Translations under genes and position numbers: made by a program
Assembly: GCF_000518805.1 (NCBI RefSeq)
Contig: NZ_JAEH01000035.1
Span: 1 to 64,000 of the forward strand
Direction of reading: 5' to 3'
Length of the DNA stretch: 64,000 nt
Origin: Shewanella waksmanii ATCC BAA-643
Lineage (GTDB): Bacteria > Pseudomonadota > Gammaproteobacteria > Enterobacterales > Shewanellaceae
The notes under the pieces: model-generated
What the model saw: the letters and a program-made list of their open reading frames with translations, nothing else
Told to the model about the DNA's origin: nothing
Databases searched by the model: none
Shown: positions 18,253-27,313 of the stretch, piece by piece
Numbering within the stretch: position 1 is the stretch's first letter
Layout: each line of letters opens with the position of its first letter

Positions 18253-18600
18253 TTAACCCTTTAACACTTTAAAATAATGTGGCTTATCAATGTCCGAAAC
18301 CATCATGGTTACACTGTCGACCTGTTGGGTGTACTCAGCTATAGCCTGATAGACAGTGTGCATTAGATGTTGTTTTTGTTCAGAACTACGCCCTGGCATA
18401 ATGATAAGCTGGATATGAATAAAATGCCCTTCTTCAAGATGACCAACAAAGGCATGCGGCGCAGCATAACCTCGGGTTTTTACCGCTGCGGCTTCAAACA
18501 AACCGCTAGCAATAACACCGTGATGAATTTCATGGATAATTTGTTGCATATTAAACTGAGCTTGCATCGACTCAGCATACTCAACGACACAATGTGGCAT
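18253..18600 (-). CDS. 5-carboxymethyl-2-hydroxymuconate isomerase-like tautomerase
   Basis: The 115-residue protein belongs to the CHMI branch of the tautomerase superfamily. The sequence MPHCVVEYAES places the catalytic proline at position 2, exposed after Met removal. IHIQLIIMPGRSSEQKQHLM matches the family core, which in HpcD contributes the active-site arginine. Enzymes of this family act in homoprotocatechuate degradation. No other gene of that pathway is near, so the physiological substrate is open. It lies six bases after a VOC gene, probably in one operon. Confidence 0.75.
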   Translation of the reverse strand: MPHCVVEYAESMQAQFNMQQIIHEIHHGVIASGLFEAAAVKTRGYAAPHAFVGHLEEGHFIHIQLIIMPGRSSEQKQHLMHTVYQAIAEYTQQVDSVTMMVSDIDKPHYFKVLKG

Positions 18601-18606
18601 AACACG

Positions 18607-18957
18607 CTACTCCGTCCAAACGGCATACTCGTTACCGTTGGGGTCGCTAAAATGAAACCGTCGTCCACCGGGAAAATCAAACGTTGGCTTAGTAATACAA
18701 CCATTGGCTGCTATGATTTTTTGCTGTGTTGCCTCTAAATCGTCACTGTAGAGCACGACAAGCACCGAACCTGACTCGGTTCGGGCTTGCAAACTTGAGT
18801 AATAAAATCCGCCATTTAAACCCGCTTCGGTGAAACAGGTATACTCTCGACCATAATCAATAAATCCCCATCCAAACACGGCTTTAAAAAAGGACTTTGT
18901 TAAGGCTAAATCTTGACTTGGAAGCTCTAGATAGTTGATTTTGTTATGCGCAGACAT
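18607..18957 (-). CDS. VOC-family protein (glyoxalase/bleomycin-resistance fold)
   Basis: The 116-residue protein shows the vicinal-oxygen-chelate pattern: INYLELPSQDLALTKSFF, FGWGFIDYG, then GRRFHFSDPNGNEYAVW at the end. The His/Glu metal positions appear retained (YLE and the terminal NEYAVW). Members bind or transform many small molecules, and the substrate cannot be read from sequence. It is followed within six bases by the CHMI-like gene. A related VOC protein is encoded at 20510-20896. Confidence 0.8.
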   Translation of the reverse strand: MSAHNKINYLELPSQDLALTKSFFKAVFGWGFIDYGREYTCFTEAGLNGGFYYSSLQARTESGSVLVVLYSDDLEATQQKIIAANGCITKPTFDFPGGRRFHFSDPNGNEYAVWTE

Positions 18958-19065
18958 ATTAAGGTTCCCACTCTTTTTTCTATTTTGAGCATAGCAAGCT
19001 TTAGCCTAACTCGCACATTATTCACTCAGTAGTATCAACCTGAGCACACGGCATATCGACACAGG

Positions 19066-19788
19066 CTATAGCTTGACTAAACCGGCAAATAAACCAATGA
19101 GACCACCAAAAACACCACCCCAAATGACCAGCCAGCCCAAATGCTCCTTTATCATTTGTTGTACGATCTCTTTGACTAATTGTGGCGTCAGTTCGCTAAG
19201 GCGCTGCTGGACAATCTCTTCAATCTTGCTGCGCATGTCATCCAAAACATCGGGCTGCTCGAGTTCATCTTTGACTAACTCATAAAACTTGTCACTTTGA
19301 GCAATCTCAACCAAAGAGGCTTTCATCTTGTTAACGAAAGGCTCTTTTAACGGTGTGATAGCATCACTGCCACCGAACATTGCTAACATCCCGCCTAGCG
19401 ATGATTGCTCGACAGTGACCACTAAAGCATCAAAAGCAGGGTCTAAATCGACTTTTTCAATCACTGGTGCTAAATCGATTTTCATCGCGCCATCACCATT
19501 TTGACTTAAAAAACGATCAATATTCTCATTGGTAAAAAACTGCTCCATCATTAAATCAGCTATCGCTTGCTTAAACTGTTCAAAACGTGCTGGGATGACA
19601 CCAGAGCCATAAAGCCCTGGTACTTTCTCAAACAACATGTGCACTGCTAACCAATTGGTCAAAGCCCCAGAAAAGGCAAACAGACCAACGCTCAATACAA
19701 GCGGCTGTTGTAAAAAATAACCCACGGCAATACATAAAGCCGCAATAACGTTAGTAACAACACTTTTGTTCAATCTTAAATTCCCCAA
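19066..19788 (-). CDS. DUF445 family membrane protein
   Basis: The 240-residue protein has a hydrophobic N-terminal pair of helices (about 8-45) and a C-terminal membrane helix (about 218-238). Between them is a helical, charged region. The FAFSGALTNWLAVHMLFEKVP segment near the N-terminus, and its echo WLVIWGGVFGGLIGLFAG near the C-terminus, are typical of DUF445. The family has no established function. It is transcribed alone. Confidence 0.8.
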   Translation of the reverse strand: MGNLRLNKSVVTNVIAALCIAVGYFLQQPLVLSVGLFAFSGALTNWLAVHMLFEKVPGLYGSGVIPARFEQFKQAIADLMMEQFFTNENIDRFLSQNGDGAMKIDLAPVIEKVDLDPAFDALVVTVEQSSLGGMLAMFGGSDAITPLKEPFVNKMKASLVEIAQSDKFYELVKDELEQPDVLDDMRSKIEEIVQQRLSELTPQLVKEIVQQMIKEHLGWLVIWGGVFGGLIGLFAGLVKL

Positions 19789-19793
19789 TCACC

Positions 19794-19830
19794 AAAAAAA
19801 TAACGCCATATGTTACCACATGGCGTTATA
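19794..19830 (-). terminator. Intrinsic terminator of the GNAT gene
   Basis: A long stem with arms ATAACGCCAT / ATGGCGTTAT is followed on the minus strand by seven T residues. It lies between the GNAT gene and the DUF445 start. Confidence 0.85.
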
Positions 19831-19871
19831 GGTCTTACAAGTTCGCTTCGCTTGGTAAAGCGGAAATTTGA

Positions 19872-20291
19872 TTAGGACACTGCGCACAATACCTCATCGA
19901 GGCTATCTATCTCGATAGGTAAAAATCCTGGGCTATTGAGCTTGTCACGTCGAACAGCAAGTACTTGAGTTTCATCGGCCAACTCCTTTGCCTTAGCGAT
20001 TAATTGTTTCGCTATGCCTTGGCCACGAAACCCCGGATCGACATACAAATCATCAAAATACCACAGCGGTTTTAGCAATAAAAAGGAAAACGACGGGTAA
20101 AGCTGAATAAAACCGACCAACTGCTGCTCAACAAATGCCAGAAAAATCACACTATCATTTTCAGACAATCGTGCAGAAATAAACTGCTGGCTTAATTCTG
20201 GGTGACTTGGCTGCCCAAGACTACAGCGATAGTCATCAAAAAGTGGGGCTAGCAACTTTAAATCTTCATCGATTGCGATGCGAAAAAACAT
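19872..20291 (-). CDS. GNAT-family N-acetyltransferase
   Basis: The 139-residue protein has the acetyl-CoA-binding GNAT core: LYVDPGFRGQGIAKQLIAKA includes motif A (R-G-x-G-I/A) at about residues 85-104. FLAFVEQQLVGFIQLYPSF forms the central strands. Its substrate is unknown; the overall shape resembles small stand-alone acetyltransferases. The ATG start fits, and a clear terminator follows. Confidence 0.85.
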   Translation of the reverse strand: MFFRIAIDEDLKLLAPLFDDYRCSLGQPSHPELSQQFISARLSENDSVIFLAFVEQQLVGFIQLYPSFSFLLLKPLWYFDDLYVDPGFRGQGIAKQLIAKAKELADETQVLAVRRDKLNSPGFLPIEIDSLDEVLCAVS

Positions 20292-20509
20292 ATACCATCC
20301 TTGATAATAGTTATGGCAGCGAAAGCTACGTGAATGCGAACCTTATATCCTTTTTTCAACTTAACCTTAGCATAATAGTCATCGCAGTCTAATCATAGAA
20401 TAGGTTGATTTTTGTACTAATTTATCAACAAAAAAACCCATCATAAACTAGTGCAATAATGTTTGTCGACTACACTAAAGTCATCGGCTTTTACCAAGGA
20501 ATGATTGAT

Positions 20510-20896
20510 ATGACCTCTGCATTTACCACCAATGGTGCCGTCAGTTGGCACGAACTCAGCTCCAATGACCCCCATGCATCCATTGCGTTTTACACCAAGG
20601 TGTTTAACTGGTCTTTTAAAACACTGAGTCTGCCCCACGGTCCGTACTATGTCATTGAGAGCGATGGCCAAGGAATTGGTGGGATTTGCGATAATATTCA
20701 GCCCAATACCCCAAGTCACTGGACGGGCTACGTCACGGTTAACTGCGTAGATGATGTTGCAATTAAAGCTAAAGAACTTGGCGGCGAATTGCTATACGGC
20801 CCCGAAGATATTCCTCAAATTGGTCGCTTCTGTTGGATTAAAGACCCTCAAGGCGCAATTATTGCTGCAATCACCTATAACAACCAAGCTGACTAG
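20510..20896 (+). CDS. VOC-family protein
   Basis: The 128-residue protein has VOC features: VSWHELSSNDPHASIAFYTK, VFNWSFKTL, and the C-terminal GRFCWIKDPQGAIIAAI. It resembles the two-module family annotated as glyoxalase-like. I use the ATG at 20510 (AAGGAA 8 bases upstream), which removes 17 poorly supported residues. The substrate is unknown. It converges on the ferredoxin-reductase gene with a 9-base gap. Confidence 0.8.
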   Translation: MTSAFTTNGAVSWHELSSNDPHASIAFYTKVFNWSFKTLSLPHGPYYVIESDGQGIGGICDNIQPNTPSHWTGYVTVNCVDDVAIKAKELGGELLYGPEDIPQIGRFCWIKDPQGAIIAAITYNNQAD

Positions 20897-20905
20897 TCAT
20901 TAGGA

Positions 20906-21901
20906 CTAAGCTCGCTCTCTAGCGCGCAAGTCTTTATATTCAAACGCGATAGCATGCACTCTATCAATAGGAACACCATTAAGAAAGGCGGCTTTACGAC
21001 TTGCATTGACAAAGCTAGGTTCGCCACACAATACCACTCGGTGTTGACGATCAAACTGATGATTTTTAGCGGCTTCGTCAAAGGGATCGGCAACCACCAC
21101 TTTACCCGGCAAATTACCCTGCGGCGTTTTTGTAATGCAAGCAAGATAATGCAACTGACGATGGCGTAAACTTGCCTGCATTAGCTGACTATGTTGATAT
21201 AATTCAGCAATATCATTTGTGCCATAGTACAAGAAAATATCACCTTGATGTCCCTGCTCTATCGCCTCTTGAGCGATATAATAAGCCGCCCCTAAACCTG
21301 TACCACAGGCGACAATGACCAAAGTATCAGCACTATATCCTTGTTGGTAGTAAGCAGCCCCTAATGGGCCTTGTAAAAGCAGTTGCTCACCGTTGCCAGC
21401 ACGATGAAACAACCAATCACTAAACTGACCATTATATTTGCGCCGCACGTGAACGACAGCCTGACGCCCATGGCTGCCTGGTGCCAATGAATAACTGCGA
21501 GTCAACCCATCAAAGCGGCGAAAATTAACATATTGCCCAGCCCGGCCGTTGATAGGCTTACTCAGGTTTAGCGTTACTTCGACCACACTTTCCGACAAAT
21601 ATTTCTTGCTAAGTAGCGAGGCACTAATAAACAGATCTTGGGTCATCACCGATTTAAACTTTAATCCATCTGTTGGTTTACACAAACAAGAACAAACATA
21701 CCCTTGCTCTTTCAGCGCTAGGTCCAGCCCCCGCTGTGCCCCCACTGGCAACTGACCACCTACATGTTGCACGAGACAGGTTTTACATACGCCCTTTTTA
21801 CAAGAGAAATTTAACTTGTGGCCGGCCTTAATCAAGCTGTCCAAAACGGATTCATCTTCTAGCGAATCAAACGCTTGGCCATCTAAAAAAAATTGTGTCA
21901 T
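20906..21901 (-). CDS. [2Fe-2S] ferredoxin / FAD-NAD(P)H oxidoreductase
   Basis: The 331-residue fusion has an N-terminal plant-type ferredoxin domain with Cys34, Cys39 and Cys42 (CKKGVCKTC) and a fourth Cys around 70-74. A ferredoxin-reductase module follows: FAD-binding TRSYSLAPGSHG (about 190) and a nucleotide-binding VIVACGTGLGAAYYIA. The architecture matches reductase components of oxygenases (VanB/BenC type, ferredoxin first). No oxygenase gene is adjacent. It may supply electrons to a remote oxygenase or desaturase. The canonical C-terminal Phe/Tyr stacking region ends YKDLRARERA. Confidence 0.85.
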   Translation of the reverse strand: MTQFFLDGQAFDSLEDESVLDSLIKAGHKLNFSCKKGVCKTCLVQHVGGQLPVGAQRGLDLALKEQGYVCSCLCKPTDGLKFKSVMTQDLFISASLLSKKYLSESVVEVTLNLSKPINGRAGQYVNFRRFDGLTRSYSLAPGSHGRQAVVHVRRKYNGQFSDWLFHRAGNGEQLLLQGPLGAAYYQQGYSADTLVIVACGTGLGAAYYIAQEAIEQGHQGDIFLYYGTNDIAELYQHSQLMQASLRHRQLHYLACITKTPQGNLPGKVVVADPFDEAAKNHQFDRQHRVVLCGEPSFVNASRKAAFLNGVPIDRVHAIAFEYKDLRARERA

Positions 21902-21931
21902 CTGTTTAAACCATGGTTACATTATGATGTT

Positions 21932-21958
21932 TTGAAAACAAAACTTGGCTGCTATAAT
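21932..21958 (+). promoter_or_regulatory. Candidate sigma-70 promoter of the DUF748 gene
   Basis: TTGAAA (21932-21937) and TATAAT (21953-21958) match the consensus boxes well, but the spacer is only 15 bases. Confidence 0.45.
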
Positions 21959-22063
21959 TGCCATTGCATTCATTTTAATAACAAAGTTATCTTGTAGGTC
22001 ATTGTGTATCATCCGATTAGACCTTATCGCAGCTTAGATTAAATAGATAAATAAAAGGTTTCC

Positions 22064-25000
22064 ATGTCTACACCCAAATCTCGTCGCGCTAGAATTCAAC
22101 TCATGTATCAGCGCATTCCTAAGTATCAGCGATATATCGGCTTTTTGTTACTTTTTTACCTTCTATTTTTACTCTCAGTCAATCAACTCACCCCTTACCT
22201 GGTTAAAAAGTATGCCCCTGATACGCTGTCGGAGCGACTCAGCAGGCCTGTAAAGCTGGGGGACATTACAATTAACCCGTTTACCTTCGACACTCAGGTA
22301 AGTCAATTTGCTATCCATGAAACTTCAAGCGCTGATTTTGTTGGCTTTAGTGCATTGAGTTTCGATTTACGTTTTTGGCATTCACTTAGCCAAATGGCAT
22401 TGAGTATTAACAACGTCAAGTTACAAGGCCCCTACGTTAATATTGAAAGCTTTAATGATCACACGGACGGTTTAATATTCAATTTTTCCGATATTATCGA
22501 CAAACTAACAGTCCCAACATCAGAGGAGCAAACCCAAGCCGAACAAGATGCTCAGCCTAAAAATGACAGTCCCTTACCCCATGTTTTAGTTAATAATATT
22601 AGTATCGAGAAAGGACGCCTTAGTTATCATAACCTCACCTTAGGAACCGGACTCAATTACCCCGACCTTAATATCGATATCAAATCCTTCGATACGCGCG
22701 CGACGCTAAGTAACCAGCAAACGGGCAATCACTTTGATATCGCACTCACAGGCGCAAAAGGTGGCAGCGTTGCGACTCAAGGGCGAGTGCAGCTTAAACC
22801 TTTGTCTGTAAAGGGTCACTTAGCCATCACAAAAGTAGACTTAACACAATTCTGGTCATTTATTGATAAGCAGGTAGACGCACAGCTGCAAACTGGCAGC
22901 ATAAGCTTTGAAACCGATTTTAACCTGTTCGAGCAACAAGACCCGCTTCAGCCTATTGGCTTTAATCTCAATAATGCCAGTCTTGCGGTGGATGATTTAC
23001 ATTGGGTTAATGGCGTTCGTGACCTTGTTTCACTTAGCAGTATTGCGGTGCAGCCAATCAACATTGATGCCAATCAGCGCAGTATTGATATCGGTAAAAT
23101 CAGCAGTCACGGCCTACAAGTTCACGCCACGTTATCTCAGCAAGGACTTAATTTACAAAAAGATTTCAATTTCAAAAATAACCAATCACCTGCTGTGAGC
23201 AAGCAGGCTGCTGCAAATACAGCTCCAGACACAGAGGCTGAAAAAGTTCATTCTCAGGCTGAAAACTCGGCTTTATTTGATATACCTGAGCTACCTTGGT
23301 CAATCGCAGTAAACCAACTGCAAATCAGTGATTATGCCGCTAGCTTAACCGATAACAAAATCGCAAATGATAGCTTATGGGAAATCACTGATTTCAAACT
23401 GTCGACAGGCAGTTTTACCGACAAGTTAGCTGATCCGATAGATTACCAACTGAGTTTTAACATTAACCAGCAGGGACAATTTAATAGCGCAGGCGCGCTA
23501 GATGTCCGTACCCCTCAATTACAAGCAGACTGGTCTATAAAAGATTTCAACTTGGCCGCATTACAACCTTACTTGAGTCCTTACCTTAATATCGATCTTA
23601 AACAAGGTGACTTATCGGTAAACAGTCAGCTTGTGAGTAATTTGAGCCAACAAGCACAAGTTAATTTGGACGCCAGCATTGATAACTTACAGGTGCAAGA
23701 CAAGCTACAAGATTTACCCCTACTAGAATGGCAAAAAGTACAGCTTAACCAAGCCGATTTTAATCTGCAGCAAAAAAGCTTAAACATTGCTTCTATTGAC
23801 TTAATGCAACCATTTGCCCGCATCGTTATTGCAGAAGATAAGCAAACAAATTTTGCCGATCTTATTGTCAATCGCCACAGCGAAGGCGGACCATCAAACA
23901 TCAGCGATGAAAAATCGGCCCAAGACAACGCTAATAAGGCCTCGACAACTGCGCCCCAAGGCACCACGGAAGACCCGCAGCCTCTTACAATCGCAATAGC
24001 TCAAATTAATGTCAGCGATGGGGCGACATTTTTTGCCGATAACTCTCTCAGCCCTAAATTTGCGGCCAGTATTGAGCAAGTGAACGGTCAAATATCTGAG
24101 ATCAACTCCAATGCAGACAGCATTGCCCGCGTCGATATTAACGGCAAAATAGATAAATACGCCCCAGTAAAATTAAAAGGTAAACTTAATCCACTACTGA
24201 GCAATCCCTATTTAGACCTTAACTTGAGTTTTAAACATGTTGAACTCACGTCGGTCAACCCCTATTCAGGGACTTATGCGGGCTACTATATAGATAAAGG
24301 CCGGCTGTCATTAGATCTCAACTATCAATTGCAAGACAACCAGCTTGTTGGTAGTAATCACATGATTGTTGATCAGCTTAAACTCGGTGAGCCAACAGAT
24401 AGCAGCCTTGCCACTACATTGCCGGTGACCTTAGCCATAGCTTTGTTGCAAGACCGCCACGGTATTATTGACCTTGGCGTGGATGTCTCTGGTGATGTCA
24501 ACGACCCTGAGTTTGGCATCGGCAGCGTCATTCTGACCGCCTTTACAAATATTATTACTAAAGCGGTCACGGCGCCTTTTGCCTTGCTAGGTGACTTGTT
24601 TGGTGAAGATGAGCAGCTAGACAAAGTAAGTTTTGCTGCAGGCAACAGTGAAATAGATGACTATGAGCAATCTAAGCTTGCAACATTAGCTAAGGCGTTA
24701 ACCGACCGGCCTAAGCTGATGGTTAATGTTGAAGGCGCAGTGAATGCACTTGACGATAGCGCTGCGTTGAAACAAGCAACACTCAACCAACAACTATTTA
24801 CTATGGCCGGGCAAGCCAACAGTGACAGCAATCAAGAGCCGTTGTTAGCGAGTAATATCCCCACCAGTGGTGAACTATCTAATGCATTGCAACGCTTGTA
24901 TACCCAGCAAACACAGCAAGCCCCTGAGTTGCTACTTGAGCAGGTAAAACAAGACAATCAACAAGCAGAGATAAGCGAGGAGCAGGTATTACGCCAGTGG

Positions 25001-25207
25001 CATATTGCCATGTATAACCTCACCCTCAACACACTTGATATCTCCCCTGCACAACTAGGGCAACTGGCCGCGCAGCGTGCTAAAGCTGTCAAAGCTTATC
25101 TCGTTGACCAGCAAAGCATTGCGGCATCAAGAATATTTTTGCTGGACAGCCAAGTTGATACCATTAGCAGTGAGGCCATCGCGCAATTAACCTTAGATGC
25201 CCAATAA
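22064..25207 (+). CDS. Large DUF748 (AsmA-like) envelope protein
   Basis: The 1047-residue protein has an N-terminal membrane anchor (about 24-42) followed by a very long beta-rich periplasmic body typical of DUF748/AsmA-like proteins. ERLSRPVKLGDITINPFTF near the start and DLNLSFKHVELTSVNPYSGT around 730 are family-like. A short amphipathic region (AITKAVTAPFALLGDLF) precedes a charged C-terminal part with KAYLVDQQSI, reminiscent of a degenerate OmpA-type domain. A low-complexity T/A/S/E linker lies near 620-650. AsmA-like proteins are linked to phospholipid transport between membranes; that role is inferred here. AAAGG precedes the ATG. Confidence 0.85.
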   Translation: MSTPKSRRARIQLMYQRIPKYQRYIGFLLLFYLLFLLSVNQLTPYLVKKYAPDTLSERLSRPVKLGDITINPFTFDTQVSQFAIHETSSADFVGFSALSFDLRFWHSLSQMALSINNVKLQGPYVNIESFNDHTDGLIFNFSDIIDKLTVPTSEEQTQAEQDAQPKNDSPLPHVLVNNISIEKGRLSYHNLTLGTGLNYPDLNIDIKSFDTRATLSNQQTGNHFDIALTGAKGGSVATQGRVQLKPLSVKGHLAITKVDLTQFWSFIDKQVDAQLQTGSISFETDFNLFEQQDPLQPIGFNLNNASLAVDDLHWVNGVRDLVSLSSIAVQPINIDANQRSIDIGKISSHGLQVHATLSQQGLNLQKDFNFKNNQSPAVSKQAAANTAPDTEAEKVHSQAENSALFDIPELPWSIAVNQLQISDYAASLTDNKIANDSLWEITDFKLSTGSFTDKLADPIDYQLSFNINQQGQFNSAGALDVRTPQLQADWSIKDFNLAALQPYLSPYLNIDLKQGDLSVNSQLVSNLSQQAQVNLDASIDNLQVQDKLQDLPLLEWQKVQLNQADFNLQQKSLNIASIDLMQPFARIVIAEDKQTNFADLIVNRHSEGGPSNISDEKSAQDNANKASTTAPQGTTEDPQPLTIAIAQINVSDGATFFADNSLSPKFAASIEQVNGQISEINSNADSIARVDINGKIDKYAPVKLKGKLNPLLSNPYLDLNLSFKHVELTSVNPYSGTYAGYYIDKGRLSLDLNYQLQDNQLVGSNHMIVDQLKLGEPTDSSLATTLPVTLAIALLQDRHGIIDLGVDVSGDVNDPEFGIGSVILTAFTNIITKAVTAPFALLGDLFGEDEQLDKVSFAAGNSEIDDYEQSKLATLAKALTDRPKLMVNVEGAVNALDDSAALKQATLNQQLFTMAGQANSDSNQEPLLASNIPTSGELSNALQRLYTQQTQQAPELLLEQVKQDNQQAEISEEQVLRQWHIAMYNLTLNTLDISPAQLGQLAAQRAKAVKAYLVDQQSIAASRIFLLDSQVDTISSEAIAQLTLDAQ

Positions 25208-25346
25208 CGTCTTGTTGTGAATTTAATAAAATAGCTGATGCTATTGAGCGTGTTTTGCTACAGCAAACAAATAACTCATACCAGTCTTTAACAATGATGC
25301 CGCTTAAGCTAAAATCGGCGGCATCTAATATATCAAGAGGTTGTTC

Positions 25347-25703
25347 ATGTTCATTGTTCGTTGGATTTTAGGTCGTATTATTTTAGTGTTGAATTTCGTA
25401 TTTGCCCCAAAAAAGCGCCAGCGTCCGGTTGCAGAGCAAAACAAGATTGATGAACAAACTCAATCGTTATCCTTATACCAATATGCAGCCTGCCCTTTTT
25501 GCGTAAAAGTGCGCCGTGCGATGCGTCGTCAAAATTTAAATATTGCCTTGGTGGATGCCAAGCAAGATGAACATCAGCGTACCCTGACAGAGTTGGGTGG
25601 TAAAACTAAAGTGCCTTGCTTGCGAATAGAGGAGCAAGGTGAAGTGCGCTGGATGTACGAATCATCAGATATTATTAACTATCTTAACCAACGATTCGCC
25701 TAA
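25347..25703 (+). CDS. Membrane-anchored glutaredoxin
   Basis: The 118-residue protein has a short hydrophobic N-terminal segment (about 2-20) and a glutaredoxin domain. YQYAACPFCVKVRRAMRR holds the dithiol CPFC active site, TKVPCLRIE the cis-proline loop, and YESSDIINYLNQ the end of the fold. The likely role is disulfide reduction with glutathione near the membrane. I use the ATG at 25347, 6 bases after AAGAGG. A TTG six bases upstream is possible. It is a single gene with a hairpin terminator. Confidence 0.88.
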   Translation: MFIVRWILGRIILVLNFVFAPKKRQRPVAEQNKIDEQTQSLSLYQYAACPFCVKVRRAMRRQNLNIALVDAKQDEHQRTLTELGGKTKVPCLRIEEQGEVRWMYESSDIINYLNQRFA

Positions 25704-25722
25704 TTCAGCTTGATACGTAATC

Positions 25723-25760
25723 AGGCCGCGGTGGTATTACCCATCGCGGCCTGTTTTGTT
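25723..25760 (+). terminator. Terminator of the glutaredoxin gene
   Basis: The stem AGGCCGCG / CGCGGCCT (25723-25730, 25745-25752) is followed by GTTTTGTTT. It may also stop the convergent CBS-gene transcript. Confidence 0.75.
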
Positions 25761-26185
25761 TATGGTGCTGGCAAAGGGTCTTGTGTGGCAGCAACCATAC
25801 CTTTAAGCACAATGTCATGATACGTCACTATACCCAATATATTACCCGACTCAATCACCGGTGCTTTATTAATCCCGAAACGTTCAAATAATCTGGCGGT
25901 GTAACGAATATCCATATCGGGGTCGACCGCAAACACCGGTTTAATCATAATCTCATAAACGTTCATGCGCTCAGGCGCGCGATCTTTTGCCAATACCTTG
26001 CGGGCAATATCACTCATCAACACCATGCCATAAGCATCATGTTCATGGCGCTTATTGACTAACAAAATACTGACATTTTTTTCAGTCGCCATGCGAATGG
26101 CGGCTGCCACAGTATGAAGCCCATCAACCATGACATAATCTTGAGTCATTACATCGTTATTAAAAATCGGCTTTTGCGGTCTCAT
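25760..26185 (-). CDS. CBS-pair protein of the DUF1538 operon
   Basis: The 141-residue protein is one Bateman module of two CBS domains, about 15-75 and 80-136. VDGLHTVAAAIRMATEKNVS starts the first and ARLFERFGINKAPVIESGNI lies in the second. CBS pairs usually sense adenine nucleotides. It is the last gene of a four-gene operon, and its ATG overlaps the stop of the PII-like gene (ATGA). I infer that it and the PII-like protein gate the DUF1538 membrane proteins in response to nucleotide state. This is not established. Confidence 0.82.
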   Translation of the reverse strand: MRPQKPIFNNDVMTQDYVMVDGLHTVAAAIRMATEKNVSILLVNKRHEHDAYGMVLMSDIARKVLAKDRAPERMNVYEIMIKPVFAVDPDMDIRYTARLFERFGINKAPVIESGNILGIVTYHDIVLKGMVAATQDPLPAP

Positions 26186-26532
26186 ATTTGATCCTCTATC
26201 TCTTTGCTGAGCAATTCAACTTGATGTGCAACGCCAACCGCATCTTCTACATCAATTTGTATGGCAATTCCTTGGCCCGGATTAGTATCAAAATGACCAA
26301 TCCGGCAAATGGTTTCCAATATCTCACGGCTCATGTGCTCTTCAACTAACCAAAGTATCACATCACGCTGAATATCTAACCCTAACCCCATAAACGTTGT
26401 CTGTTTCACCACCCCTTCTCCGCGGGCATGATTTATCACCGTCGCCCCCGTTGCTCCGGCTTTTCTCGCCGCATCCAGTACATCATCTGTACAGGTTTCA
26501 TCGACAAACGCAACAATCAATTTAAAGCGCAT
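26182..26532 (-). CDS. PII-like signalling protein of the DUF1538 operon
   Basis: The 116-residue protein resembles the nitrogen-regulatory PII fold. It has an opening beta strand ([20 protein letters not shown]), then GATVINHARGEGVVKQTTF where the T-loop lies, and IGHFDTNPGQGIAIQIDVED near the C-loop. The usual uridylylated T-loop tyrosine is not apparent, so it is not a classical GlnB or GlnK. I use the ATG at 26532 (AGGAG 8 bases upstream), not the TTG at 26550. It overlaps the preceding DUF1538 gene by 11 bases and the CBS gene by 4. Confidence 0.78.
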   Translation of the reverse strand: MRFKLIVAFVDETCTDDVLDAARKAGATGATVINHARGEGVVKQTTFMGLGLDIQRDVILWLVEEHMSREILETICRIGHFDTNPGQGIAIQIDVEDAVGVAHQVELLSKEIEDQI

Positions 26533-27313
26533 GTTCTCGCTCCTTTGCAACTTTTCTTTTGTTTACCAATTCGACTAACTGGGCATAGGCCATCACGGTG
26601 ATCATTGGAAATAAGCTAGCAAACGCGATTAAACCGAAACCATCGATAAGCGGGTTACGCCCTTCAACATTTGTTGCAAGCCCCAGTCCTAACGCTGCAA
26701 CGAGTGGCACTGTCACAGTAGATGTGGTGACACCGCCGGAATCATAGGCCAATGGCACAATCATTTTTGGCGCATAAAACGTCTGAATGACCACCACCAC
26801 ATAGCCGGCTAGAATGTAATAATGGATAGGATCTCCCACCACGATCCGAAAACACCCCAATGAAATTCCCATCGCGACGCCTATAGCAACGGAAATTCGC
26901 AAACCTTGAATCCCTATGGTGCCACCCGAAACTTCATTAGCCTTAATTGCCACAGCAATAAGTGAAGGTTCGGCAATGGTGGTGCTAAAGCCGATTGCAG
27001 CTGCAAAAATATACACCCATAAGTAGTCTTGCCAAGCAAATTGAGTTAACTGACTATCACCGTCCTGTAAGAAGCTGGTCGACGTCAGTTGCTCGGCCAT
27101 ACTTTCTCCAATGGGAAACAGTGCCATATCCAGACCGACGAGGAAAAAGCTCAAGCCAATAATCACATAAGCAAAACCAAGCACCACTTTGCGCCAATTA
27201 ACTATTGGCCTTTTTAGCACCCCTAACTGAAATCCAAATAAGATTATTGCAATCGGGATGACATCCCGAGCCGTCAACAAGAATGTCTCGGCTATGGTCG
27301 CCCACATTGTCAT
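26522..27313 (-). CDS. DUF1538 family membrane protein, second copy
   Basis: The 263-residue inner-membrane protein has about six to seven hydrophobic segments. Its motifs recur in the gene just upstream: [39 protein letters not shown], and [20 protein letters not shown], then [20 protein letters not shown]. The conserved charged and glycine-rich motifs in membrane context suggest a transporter, substrate unknown. The two DUF1538 proteins probably form a heterodimer. The ATGA overlap couples it to the upstream copy. Confidence 0.85.
   Translation of the reverse strand: MTMWATIAETFLLTARDVIPIAIILFGFQLGVLKRPIVNWRKVVLGFAYVIIGLSFFLVGLDMALFPIGESMAEQLTSTSFLQDGDSQLTQFAWQDYLWVYIFAAAIGFSTTIAEPSLIAVAIKANEVSGGTIGIQGLRISVAIGVAMGISLGCFRIVVGDPIHYYILAGYVVVVIQTFYAPKMIVPLAYDSGGVTTSTVTVPLVAALGLGLATNVEGRNPLIDGFGLIAFASLFPMITVMAYAQLVELVNKRKVAKEREHAL

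Noticed and set aside
18367..18738. Plus-strand reading frame of 123 codons
   Set aside because: It is antisense to the CHMI-like and VOC genes, which have clear family patterns.
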